DNA from: CAVYBY01 sp963766935
GTDB taxonomy: Bacteria; Actinomycetota; UBA4738; HRBIN12
Length of the DNA: 64,000 nt
Assembly (NCBI GenBank): GCA_963766935.1
Contig: CAVYBY010000003.1
Coordinates: 496,001-560,000 of the forward strand
Direction of reading: 5' to 3'
Numbering within the stretch: position 1 is the stretch's first letter; each line of letters opens with the position of its first letter. The notes beneath the pieces were generated by a model. It was not told the origin of the DNA. It saw only the letters and a list, made by a program, of their open reading frames with translations, and made no database searches. Shown here piece after piece: positions 16,309 through 23,398 of this stretch. A program made the position numbers and the translations under genes.

Positions 16309-18050
16309 GCGATCGGTGCCTCCGCCGGATCGTCGACCGGCCGCAGCTGCTCGGGTCCGACGATGATCTCGTCGTTCGACGCGCCGGCCGGCACCATCGG
16401 GAAGCACATCTCGCGCTGATCGACGCGGAAGTCGATGACCACGCTCCGGTCATCGATCGAGAGCGCCTTCTCGATGACCGGATCGACGTCCTCGGGCCGC
16501 TCGGCGCGCAAGCCGACCGCTCCGTAGGCCTCGGCGAGCTTCACGTAGTCCGGCACGTCGGAGGAGAGGTACACCTGCGAGTAGCGCTCCCCGTAGAAGA
16601 GCTCCTGCCACTGGCGAACCATCCCCAGGTGCGCGTTGTTCATGATGGCCGTCACGAACGGGATCTTCTCGGTCGTGCTCGTGGCGAGCTCCTGCGCGGT
16701 CATCTGGAAGCAGCCGTCGCCGTCGATGGCGATGACCCGCTTGTCGGGCACGCCCGCCGCGGCGCCCAGGGCGGCCGGTACGGCAAAGCCCATGGTTCCG
16801 AGCCCGCCGGAGTTGATCCAGGTCCGTGGGTGATCGAACCTCCAGAACTGCGACGCCCACATCTGGTGCTGGCCGACCCCCGAGACGACGACGGCGTCCG
16901 AGCCGGCGGCCGCGGCCAGCCGCTCGATGCACAGCTGCGGCTTGAGCGGGCCGTCGGGGGTCTGCTCGTACCGCAATGGGTAGCGGCGGCTCCACTCCTC
17001 GAGCTGCTCCAGCCAGGCCGTGCGGTCCGGCGGGCCGTCGTCTCCCTGGCGCGAGGCCAGCTCGGCGGCGAGCTTCGAGATGACGTCCTTGCAGTCCCCC
17101 ACGATCGGGACGTCGGCGTTGCGGTTCTTCCCGATCTCGGCCGGGTCGATGTCGACGTGGATGACCTTCGCGTCGGGCGCGAACGCCGAGAGCTTGCCGG
17201 TCACGCGGTCGTCGAACCGCGCCCCCAGGGCGATCAGCAGGTCGGCCTTCTGCATGGCGGTGACCGCCGTGTAGTTGCCGTGCATGCCGGGCATCCCGTA
17301 GCAGAGCTCGTGGGAGTCGGGGAACGCGCCGCGGGCCATCAGCGTGGTCACGACCGGCAGCCGGCCGACCTCGGCCAGCGTGCGGAGCTCCGCTGAGGCG
17401 TCGGCCTTGATGACGCCGCCGCCCACGTAGAGCACCGGGCGACGCGCGGCAAGGATCATCTTCGCGGCCTCGGAGACCTGACGCCGGTTGCCCTTGGTGG
17501 TGGGCTTGTACCCGGGCAGCTTGACCGAGTCCGGCCACGACCATTCGGTCTCGTTTACGAGGACGTCCTTGGGGATGTCGATGAGGACCGGTCCGGGACG
17601 GCCGGTTCGCGCGATGTGGAACGCCTCACGGACCGTCTCGGCGATCTGACCCGGATCCTTCACCAGGAAGTTGTGCTTGGTGATCGGCATCGTGATGCCG
17701 GTGATGTCGGCCTCCTGGAACGCGTCGTTGCCGACGACGGGCGACGGCACCTGTCCCGTGATCGCGACCAGCGGAACCGAGTCCATCTTTGCGTCGGCGA
17801 GCGGCGTGACCAGGTTGCAGCCACCCGGTCCCGACGTAGCCATCGCGACGCCGACCTTGCCGGTGGCCCACGCATACCCCTCGGCCGCGTGACCGGCCCC
17901 CTGCTCGTGGCGGCAGAGGACGTGGCGGACCGTCGAGTCGAGCAGTGGGTCGTAGGCGGGCAGGATCGCGCCGCCGGGGATGCCGAACATGATGTCGACT
18001 CCCTCGCCCTCGAGCGAGCGAAACAGGGCCTGCGCTCCGGAGACCCTCAT
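16305..18050 (-). CDS. ilvB: Acetolactate synthase large (catalytic) subunit
   Basis: 581 residues. ThDP-dependent condensation giving acetolactate or acetohydroxybutyrate. The ThDP glutamate lies in LCRHEQGAGHAAEGYAWATG; the FAD middle domain follows, then GDGCFQMTAQELATSTTEKI with the Mg/ThDP GDG-N motif continuing to NNAHLGMVRQWQELFY. The ATG at 18050 overlaps the stop of the 107-aa gene (ATGA), so it depends on that upstream gene for coupled translation. Confidence 0.96.
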   Translation of the reverse strand: MRVSGAQALFRSLEGEGVDIMFGIPGGAILPAYDPLLDSTVRHVLCRHEQGAGHAAEGYAWATGKVGVAMATSGPGGCNLVTPLADAKMDSVPLVAITGQVPSPVVGNDAFQEADITGITMPITKHNFLVKDPGQIAETVREAFHIARTGRPGPVLIDIPKDVLVNETEWSWPDSVKLPGYKPTTKGNRRQVSEAAKMILAARRPVLYVGGGVIKADASAELRTLAEVGRLPVVTTLMARGAFPDSHELCYGMPGMHGNYTAVTAMQKADLLIALGARFDDRVTGKLSAFAPDAKVIHVDIDPAEIGKNRNADVPIVGDCKDVISKLAAELASRQGDDGPPDRTAWLEQLEEWSRRYPLRYEQTPDGPLKPQLCIERLAAAAGSDAVVVSGVGQHQMWASQFWRFDHPRTWINSGGLGTMGFAVPAALGAAAGVPDKRVIAIDGDGCFQMTAQELATSTTEKIPFVTAIMNNAHLGMVRQWQELFYGERYSQVYLSSDVPDYVKLAEAYGAVGLRAERPEDVDPVIEKALSIDDRSVVIDFRVDQREMCFPMVPAGASNDEIIVGPEQLRPVDDPAEAPIA

Positions 18051-18370
18051 CCTGCCGCCACCTCGCCGGGAAGGTTCTCGACGGGTCCCGTTTCCACGCG
18101 CTTCACGTTGGCCTGCAGCCGGTGACCCAGGTTGCGGCAAGCCCGCTCGAACTCCCACGGGGTCCAGTCGCGCCGGCGCATGGCGAGAATCTCCTCGCGG
18201 CGCTCCGCCGTCGACTCGAACCCACCGCCCATATAGATGACCTCGGAGGCGAGATAGCCGTCGACGACGGTCCGAACCGAGGGTTCGGCGGTCTCGACCG
18301 AGACTTGCCCCGGTCCCTCCCAGAGCACGCTGGCGATCACCACCCCGTCTCGCTCGAACTCGTACCGCAT
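18047..18370 (-). CDS. Uncharacterised 107-residue protein, first structural gene of the ilv operon
   Basis: Starts at ATG 18370 behind a strong ribosome site (AAAGGAG, 6 nt spacing) and ends in an ATGA overlap with ilvB. The chain begins MRYEFERDGVVIASVLWEGP, has a predicted beta-rich first half and a helical second half with WTPWEFERACRNLGHRL, and is soluble. I do not recognise a family. Its place between the attenuator and ilvB, with the best ribosome site in the operon, suggests a role in branched-chain synthesis or in setting ilvB translation; this is inference. Confidence 0.8.
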   Translation of the reverse strand: MRYEFERDGVVIASVLWEGPGQVSVETAEPSVRTVVDGYLASEVIYMGGGFESTAERREEILAMRRRDWTPWEFERACRNLGHRLQANVKRVETGPVENLPGEVAAG

Positions 18371-18440
18371 CGTTGGCTCCTTTCCCGTCTTCCGATCCGT
18401 CTGCTGGCGGTTCCCTTCGCGTTCGTTCACCGCCGGGTAT

Positions 18441-18464
18441 GAAAAAGCCCCTCGTGCGAGGGGC
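18441..18464 (-). terminator. Rho-independent attenuator of the ilv operon
   Basis: On the minus strand GCCCCTCG and CGAGGGGC pair as an 8-bp stem with a very tight loop and are followed by TTTTT. It lies after the leader peptide and before the first structural gene, so it can stop transcription conditionally. Confidence 0.85.
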
Positions 18465-18468
18465 ATCC

Positions 18469-18504
18469 GGCGCGGATCGCGGGCCACGAAGGCCCGGCCG
18501 CGCC
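18469..18504 (-). promoter_or_regulatory. Upstream hairpin of the ilv attenuator
   Basis: Directly after the leader-peptide stop, GGCGCGG pairs with CCGCGCC and an inner GGGCC pairs with GGCCC around TTCGT. It ends 4 bp before the terminator stem, the layout expected for a pause or alternative structure that depends on ribosome position. Confidence 0.6.
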
Positions 18505-18557
18505 TACGCGATAAGTACCAGGGTGGCGCGCGTCTCGGCAGTCTTCGTCTGACCCAT
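18504..18557 (-). CDS. ilv leader peptide (17 residues) with Leu-Val-Leu-Ile control codons
   Basis: The peptide reads MGQTKTAETRATLVLIA. Four branched-chain codons in a row (CTG GTA CTT ATC) come one codon before the stop. A ribosome stalled there for lack of charged Leu, Val or Ile tRNA would cover the start of the following hairpin and change folding before the terminator. Upstream are TTGACA and TAGACT, with the ATG only 9 nt after the -10 box, so the leader mRNA is nearly leaderless. The family logic is that of ilv attenuation in actinobacteria and enterobacteria; the assignment rests on position, codons and structure. Confidence 0.88.
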   Translation of the reverse strand: MGQTKTAETRATLVLIA

Positions 18558-18566
18558 GGCCCATCT

Positions 18567-18594
18567 AGTCTAGGGATCGGCCCCGGCGTGTCAA
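18567..18594 (-). promoter_or_regulatory. Promoter of the ilv-leu-cim operon
   Basis: Consensus -35 TTGACA (18594-18589), a 16-bp spacer and -10 TAGACT (18572-18567) on the minus strand, followed 9 nt later by the leader-peptide ATG. Confidence 0.8.
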
Positions 18595-18667
18595 CCCGCG
18601 GCCGACTTCCCTGCGAAGCGGGCTGCTCGAGCGCAGCGCCCGAGGTTCTCAGCGCCGTCGGCGCGTC

Positions 18668-20458
18668 ATGAGGCACGTGGACCGTTTGCGCTCACGATTC
18701 CCCAAGAAAATGGGCGATCGGCCTAATCAGGTCGGGGGACAGCCTGTCGATACCCAAGATGTGAGCGATTCCTCGCAACAAGAGGGCACCTGGCGGGCGC
18801 GACCCGCCCTGAGCGTTCTGCTCAAGATCCTGATCTACACGACCCCGATCGCCATCGCTCTCGCGACGACGGCGACCGTCAGGTCGCTCATGCCCGTTCC
18901 CACCGACCGGACTGGGTGGGTGCTGTGGTGGGCGCTCCTTCTGGGCGTCGGAGCCATCTCGGCCATGGTCGTGGAACGCTTCTCGCGGCGGCTCTTTCCG
19001 CTCGCCACGCTCCTCAAGCTGACGATGCTCTTCCCGGACCGGGCGCCATCGCGCTTCAGAGTTGCCCGCCAGAGCGGGAGCCTCCGCGCCCTGAAGGACC
19101 ACGACGCCGACAAGGACCATCCCGGATACGCCGCCGGCACCATCCTCGCCCTCATCACGGCGCTCAGCGCCCACGATCGCGTCACCCGCGGGCACGCAGA
19201 GCGCGTCCGTGTCTTTACCGACCTCCTGTCGGAGGAACTGGGGCTGCACGAACGGGATCGCGCCAAGCTGCGCTGGGCGGCCCTCCTCCACGACATCGGC
19301 AAGCTGTCGGTCGACCCCCTGGTCCTCAACAAGGCCTCGAAGCTCGACGAGGCAGAGTGGGCGGCGATCCGGAAGCATCCCAGCGAGGGAGCGAAGATTG
19401 CGGCGCCGCTCCTCGAGTGGCTCGGTCCGTGGGGCGGGGCGATCGCCCAGCACCACGAGCGCTTCGACGGGAAGGGATATCCGGCCGGCCTTGCCGGAAC
19501 CCACATCTGCTACGCCGCTCGGATCGTCTCGGTCGCCGACGCGTACGACACGATGACGTCGGCGCGCTCCTATCAGAAGCCGAGAGTCACGGCCGCAGCG
19601 CGACAAGAGCTCGTTGCATGTGCCGGAACGCAGTTCGATCCTCCGGTCGTCAAGGCGTTTCTCGCCATCGCGCTTCCCCGGCTCCTGTGGGCGACTGGGC
19701 CCGTTTCGCTGCTCGTGCACCTACCCTTCCTCGCCCACCTGCAAGAGATCGGGCAGGCCTCGATCGCGGCCGCGGCGCAGACCGCGACGGTCGCAGCCGT
19801 CTCCGGCATCACGGCCGTCGCGCTCCTGGCTCCGGCGGCGAGGGCGGCCGGCCAGCCGGTGGTTCACATGCGGGCCGCCGCCTCCCAGCAAGTAGCACAG
19901 CCGGCACCCGGCTACGCATGGGACTCTTCGACGCATCCGCACCACGGCGGGAACCCCGGCACGTCGCCGGGCTCCGGTGGACCTGGAGGCTCCGGGGGCG
20001 GGCAGCAGGCTCCCAACAGCCCCGGCTCGGGTGGATCGGGCTCTGGTGGATCGGGCTCGGGTGGATCGGGCTCGGGTGGATCGGGCTCGGGTGGATCGGG
20101 CTCTGGTGGATCGGGCTCTGGTGGATCGGGCTCTGGTGGATCGGGCTCGGGTGGATCGGGCTCGGGTGGATCGGGCGGGAGCCAGAGTGGATCGGCGAGT
20201 CAGGCGATCAACCGGATTCAGGCGCTTCGGGCGCTCATCGCCGGGTCGGGCATCGACGGTCCGACGATGGATGGGCTCGCATTCCGCCTCGACGACGCCG
20301 CGGCCAAGGTGGGCAACGACCAGCTCCAGGCGGCGGTCAATCGGCTGGCCGAGTTCACCTCGAAGGTGTCGCTCGGCGTCTCGAAGGGCAAGATCGACGC
20401 CGTCGAGGGCGCGACCTGGAACGCCGAAGCGCAAGCGATCGAGCTCCTCCTGGCCTGA
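18668..20458 (+). CDS. Membrane-anchored HD-GYP domain phosphodiesterase with (GSGGS)n linker
   Basis: 596 residues. Two membrane helices (about 52-72 and 84-103) precede a cytoplasmic HD-GYP domain with H208-D209 in LLHDIGK and the signature HHERFDGKGYP (262-272), the fold that degrades cyclic di-GMP or related dinucleotides. A hydrophobic stretch follows at 345-405, then a Gly/Ser linker made of ten 15-bp repeats. A helical C-terminal segment of about 85 residues (about 510-596) ends the chain. ATG 18668 has no clear ribosome site; ATG 18710 is an alternative. It is divergent from the ilv promoter, which lies about 75 bp away. Confidence 0.85.
   Translation: MRHVDRLRSRFPKKMGDRPNQVGGQPVDTQDVSDSSQQEGTWRARPALSVLLKILIYTTPIAIALATTATVRSLMPVPTDRTGWVLWWALLLGVGAISAMVVERFSRRLFPLATLLKLTMLFPDRAPSRFRVARQSGSLRALKDHDADKDHPGYAAGTILALITALSAHDRVTRGHAERVRVFTDLLSEELGLHERDRAKLRWAALLHDIGKLSVDPLVLNKASKLDEAEWAAIRKHPSEGAKIAAPLLEWLGPWGGAIAQHHERFDGKGYPAGLAGTHICYAARIVSVADAYDTMTSARSYQKPRVTAAARQELVACAGTQFDPPVVKAFLAIALPRLLWATGPVSLLVHLPFLAHLQEIGQASIAAAAQTATVAAVSGITAVALLAPAARAAGQPVVHMRAAASQQVAQPAPGYAWDSSTHPHHGGNPGTSPGSGGPGGSGGGQQAPNSPGSGGSGSGGSGSGGSGSGGSGSGGSGSGGSGSGGSGSGGSGSGGSGSGGSGGSQSGSASQAINRIQALRALIAGSGIDGPTMDGLAFRLDDAAAKVGNDQLQAAVNRLAEFTSKVSLGVSKGKIDAVEGATWNAEAQAIELLLA
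20026..20175 (+). repeat. Ten exact-length 15-bp tandem repeats encoding Gly-Ser-Gly-Gly-Ser
   Basis: The unit is CTCGGGTGGATCGGG with C/T or G/T variation at one position, ten copies without interruption. It codes for the flexible linker of the HD-GYP protein and is likely length-variable between strains. Confidence 0.95.
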
Positions 20459-20476
20459 GGGCCGTCGAATCTCGAA

Positions 20477-20506
20477 TTGACCCTGCTCGGGCCCGGCGCG
20501 TACCGT
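20477..20506 (+). promoter_or_regulatory. Promoter of the first kinase-like gene
   Basis: TTGACC (20477-20482), 18-bp spacer, TACCGT (20501-20506), then 10 nt to the ATG at 20517. The layout predicts an almost leaderless mRNA. Confidence 0.65.
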
Positions 20507-20516
20507 CGGCCCACCT

Positions 20517-21437
20517 ATGGACCCCGCGCTCCCCCCCGGCGTGGCGGCCGCTCTGCGCGCAGTCCCCGAGCTCGCGGGCGCGCCGACAAACGTCACCCCG
20601 CTTCCTTTGTCGACCTCGAACACGAACCTTCGTGTCGACATTCGCGGCGAATCGTTCGTCCTGCGGCTCTTCGGTGAGGCCGACATCATGCTGGGCGTGG
20701 ACCGCGAGACGGAGGTCGAGGCTGTCCGGGCGGCCGCCGCGGCCGGCGCCGGGCCCGAGCTCATCGCCTACGTCCCGGAGCACGGATTCATGGTCACCCG
20801 CTACATCGCGGGCGCGCGGGTGAGCCCGCAGGATCTCCGGCGGCCCGAGGTGTTGTCGGCTGCGGTCGGCTCGTTGAGGGCGCTGCACGCCTGTTCGCCG
20901 CTGGGGGCGACGTTCTCCGTGTTCCGGACGACCGAGCGGTACCTGCGACTCGCCGCGGAGCGCGGGGTCGAGCTGCCCGCCGGGTTCAAGGAGGGGCGAA
21001 CGATCTCGGATCGGATCGAAGCCTCACCGGCCGGCCACCCGCTTCGCCTGCAGCTCTGCCACAACGAGCTGATGGGCGAGAATCTCATCTGGGACGGCAT
21101 TCGGGTATGGATCGTGGATGAGGAGTTCGCCGCGACCGGCGACGCGTGGTTCGACCTCGGGGACCTGGTGGCCGCGCACGACCTCCCGCCCGCCGACCAG
21201 GAGCGTCTGCTGCACCTGTACCTCGGGCGCGTGAGCGACACCGACCGGGCACGCCTCGGGCTCATGACCGTCATGTCGGATCTGCGGGAGGCGGCGTGGG
21301 CCGTGCTCCAGCAGGCCGTCTCGCGGCTCGAGTTCGACTTCGAGGCGCACTCGGCGTGGGCGTTGCGCCGCGGCCTGGAGCGGGCGGAACGTGGGCTCGA
21401 CGATTGGCTTCCCCAGCTGATCCCGGCCTCCGCCTGA
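20517..21437 (+). CDS. Choline-kinase/aminoglycoside phosphotransferase-like protein with altered catalytic residue
   Basis: 306 residues of the protein-kinase-like small-molecule kinase fold, paralogous to the genes at 47612 and 53262. The nucleotide-loop region (STSNTNLRV) and the second acidic motif (WIVDEEFAATGDAWFDLG) are present. The catalytic Brenner loop, HND in both paralogues, reads CHNELMGEN, so the catalytic Asp is Glu184. Activity may be reduced or the substrate may differ. It stands alone rather than next to a GcvT-type dehydrogenase. The substrate is unknown; an alcohol or amino-alcohol is likely from the family. Confidence 0.8.
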   Translation: MDPALPPGVAAALRAVPELAGAPTNVTPLPLSTSNTNLRVDIRGESFVLRLFGEADIMLGVDRETEVEAVRAAAAAGAGPELIAYVPEHGFMVTRYIAGARVSPQDLRRPEVLSAAVGSLRALHACSPLGATFSVFRTTERYLRLAAERGVELPAGFKEGRTISDRIEASPAGHPLRLQLCHNELMGENLIWDGIRVWIVDEEFAATGDAWFDLGDLVAAHDLPPADQERLLHLYLGRVSDTDRARLGLMTVMSDLREAAWAVLQQAVSRLEFDFEAHSAWALRRGLERAERGLDDWLPQLIPASA

Positions 21438-21443
21438 GGCCGG

Positions 21444-23312
21444 TCAGGCTCCGTTGCCGTTCCTCATTCCGTTGCGGACGCGGCGGCCTCCCTGCGCGAT
21501 GGCGAGCCGCCGAAACGGCGACCGGGCGCCCCGCCGGTCGGCCGGACCGATCTCGCCGGTCGAGAGGTTCCGCGCGGTGCTGATCAGCGACACGTGGGAG
21601 AACGCCTGCGGGAAGTTGCCGACCAGCCGCTTCGACACGACGTCGTACTCCTCCGCCAGCAGCCCGAGGTCGTTCCGCACGCCGAGGACGTTGCCGAAAT
21701 AGCGGCGCGCGTCCTCCGGCCGGCCGATCAGCGCCAGACAGTCGGCCAACCAGCAGGTACAGGCGAGGAAGGTCGCTTCGTTGCCGGGCAGGCCCTCGAA
21801 GGACGGGTCGTTGTCGTAGCGCTTGACGAACCCCTCGTGGACCAACTGGCGCTCGATGGCCTCGACCGTCGACGTGACCCGCGGATCCGTCGCCGGCAGA
21901 AACCCGACCAGCGGGATCATCAGCAGCGCGGCATCCAGCCGCTGCGACCCGTAGACCTGCGTGAACGACCCCAGGTCGGCGTCGTAGCCCTCGTCGCACA
22001 CCTGCTCGTGGATCTCGTGGCGAAGCCGCCGCCAGTTGTCGACCGGCCCTTCGAAACCGAAGAACTCGACATCGCGGATCGCCCGATCGACGGCCACCCA
22101 TGCCATGACCTTCGAGTGGGTGAATTGCTGCCGGCCGCCGCGGATCTCCCAGATCCCTTCGTCCGGGTCCCGCCACGACGACTCGAGCTGGTCCAGGATC
22201 GACGTCTCGATGTCCCAGACGGCCGCTTCGTGGGGCATGCCCTCACGAGAGGCCTGGTGCAGCAAGTCGAGCACCTCGCCGAACACGTCCAGCTGGAACT
22301 GCTTGGCGGCGTCGTTCCCGGCACGAACGGGTCTCGAGCCCTCGTAGCCGGGCAGCCAGTCGAGCTCGACCTCGGGGAACCGCCGCTCGCCGCCGATCCC
22401 GTAGGCGATCTGAAGCTCCGCCGGGCGGCCGGCGACGGCGCGCACGAGCCAGTCGCGCCAAGCGCGCGCCTCGGCTTCGTATCCCGCCATCAGCAGGCTG
22501 TAGAGCGTGAAGGTGGCGTCCCGCAGCCAGCAGAACCGGTAGTCCCAGTTTCGCGAGCCCCCGAGCTCCTCGGGGAGTGAGGTCGTGACGGCGGCCACGA
22601 TGCCCCCGGTCGGGCGATAGGTGAGCGCCTTGAGCGTGATCAGTGAGCGCAAGACGGCCTCTCGCCATTCACCCTGGTAGTTGCATCGCGCCGCCCAGTC
22701 CCGCCAGTACTGCTCGGTATCCCGGCGCGCGCGCCATGGGTCCAGCTTCGACGGCGACGGCTCGTGCGCCGGCCGCCAGATGAGCGCGAACGACGCCCGC
22801 TGCCCGGCTCGGATCGTGAACGTCGAGATCGCGGTGGCATCCTCGATCTCGACCGGGATCTCGGTGCGGAGCTCGACGGCGTCGGGGCCGGCGATCGCCT
22901 CGATACCGCCGCGGACGCGGCGGAGCCAGGGCACGACCGATCCGTAGTCGAATCGCAGGGCCAGCTCGGACCGCATCCGAACGCTTCCGCGCACCCCTTC
23001 GACGAGGCGGATCACGCGCGCGGGACCCCGGCGGGGCGCCATGAAGTCGGTGACGCGGACCGCCCCCTTGGGCGTCTCGTGCACCGTTTCGAGCACGAGC
23101 GTGTCGCCACGGTACCGGCGCGTGCTCTTCGCCCCGGCGTGGGCCGGCCCGAGCAGCCAGCGGCCGTGGGACTCGTTGCCGAGGAGGGCGGCAAAACAGG
23201 CGCCGGAGTCGAACCGTGGCAGGCAGAGCCAGTCGATCGAGCCGCCGCGGTCGACGAGCGCCGCGGCATGCGTATCACCGATGAGACCGTAGTCCTCGAT
23301 CTTGGATGCCAT
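21444..23312 (-). CDS. Glycoside hydrolase family 15 protein (glucoamylase/trehalase-like)
   Basis: 622 residues. It opens with KIEDYGLIGDTHAAALVDRGGSIDWLCLPRFDS, the N-terminal beta-sandwich of intracellular GH15 enzymes. The (alpha/alpha)6 barrel contains GGSRNWDYRFCWLRDA, LDWLPGYEGSRPVRAGN with a likely catalytic acid, and GNEATFLACTCWLADCLAL with the other. There is no signal peptide, so it is cytoplasmic, hydrolysing alpha-glucosides or trehalose released during carbon storage turnover. The ATG at 23312 is chosen because homology begins at once; the open frame upstream has no support. Confidence 0.9.
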   Translation of the reverse strand: MASKIEDYGLIGDTHAAALVDRGGSIDWLCLPRFDSGACFAALLGNESHGRWLLGPAHAGAKSTRRYRGDTLVLETVHETPKGAVRVTDFMAPRRGPARVIRLVEGVRGSVRMRSELALRFDYGSVVPWLRRVRGGIEAIAGPDAVELRTEIPVEIEDATAISTFTIRAGQRASFALIWRPAHEPSPSKLDPWRARRDTEQYWRDWAARCNYQGEWREAVLRSLITLKALTYRPTGGIVAAVTTSLPEELGGSRNWDYRFCWLRDATFTLYSLLMAGYEAEARAWRDWLVRAVAGRPAELQIAYGIGGERRFPEVELDWLPGYEGSRPVRAGNDAAKQFQLDVFGEVLDLLHQASREGMPHEAAVWDIETSILDQLESSWRDPDEGIWEIRGGRQQFTHSKVMAWVAVDRAIRDVEFFGFEGPVDNWRRLRHEIHEQVCDEGYDADLGSFTQVYGSQRLDAALLMIPLVGFLPATDPRVTSTVEAIERQLVHEGFVKRYDNDPSFEGLPGNEATFLACTCWLADCLALIGRPEDARRYFGNVLGVRNDLGLLAEEYDVVSKRLVGNFPQAFSHVSLISTARNLSTGEIGPADRRGARSPFRRLAIAQGGRRVRNGMRNGNGA

Positions 23313-23398
23313 AAGCAGGCTGGTACGTGGGGAAGGGCAGCCTGGGGCATGGTACGCGCTGAAGCGCGCGCGCCCGGGAGGCGAGTCCCGCTCCTTGC

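Noticed and set aside
18515..18545. T-box-like AGGGTGG on the plus strand
   Set aside because: It lies on the strand opposite the ilv operon, is the complement of the leader-peptide codons, and the plus-strand gene is not amino acid related. Leader-peptide attenuation explains the region better.
20026..20175. CRISPR-like regular array
   Set aside because: Contiguous 15-bp repeats without spacers that keep a reading frame; a coding linker.
19721..20764. Minus-strand frame with repeated RARST units opposite the HD-GYP linker
   Set aside because: Antisense of the 15-bp GSGGS repeat; no independent start signal or domain.
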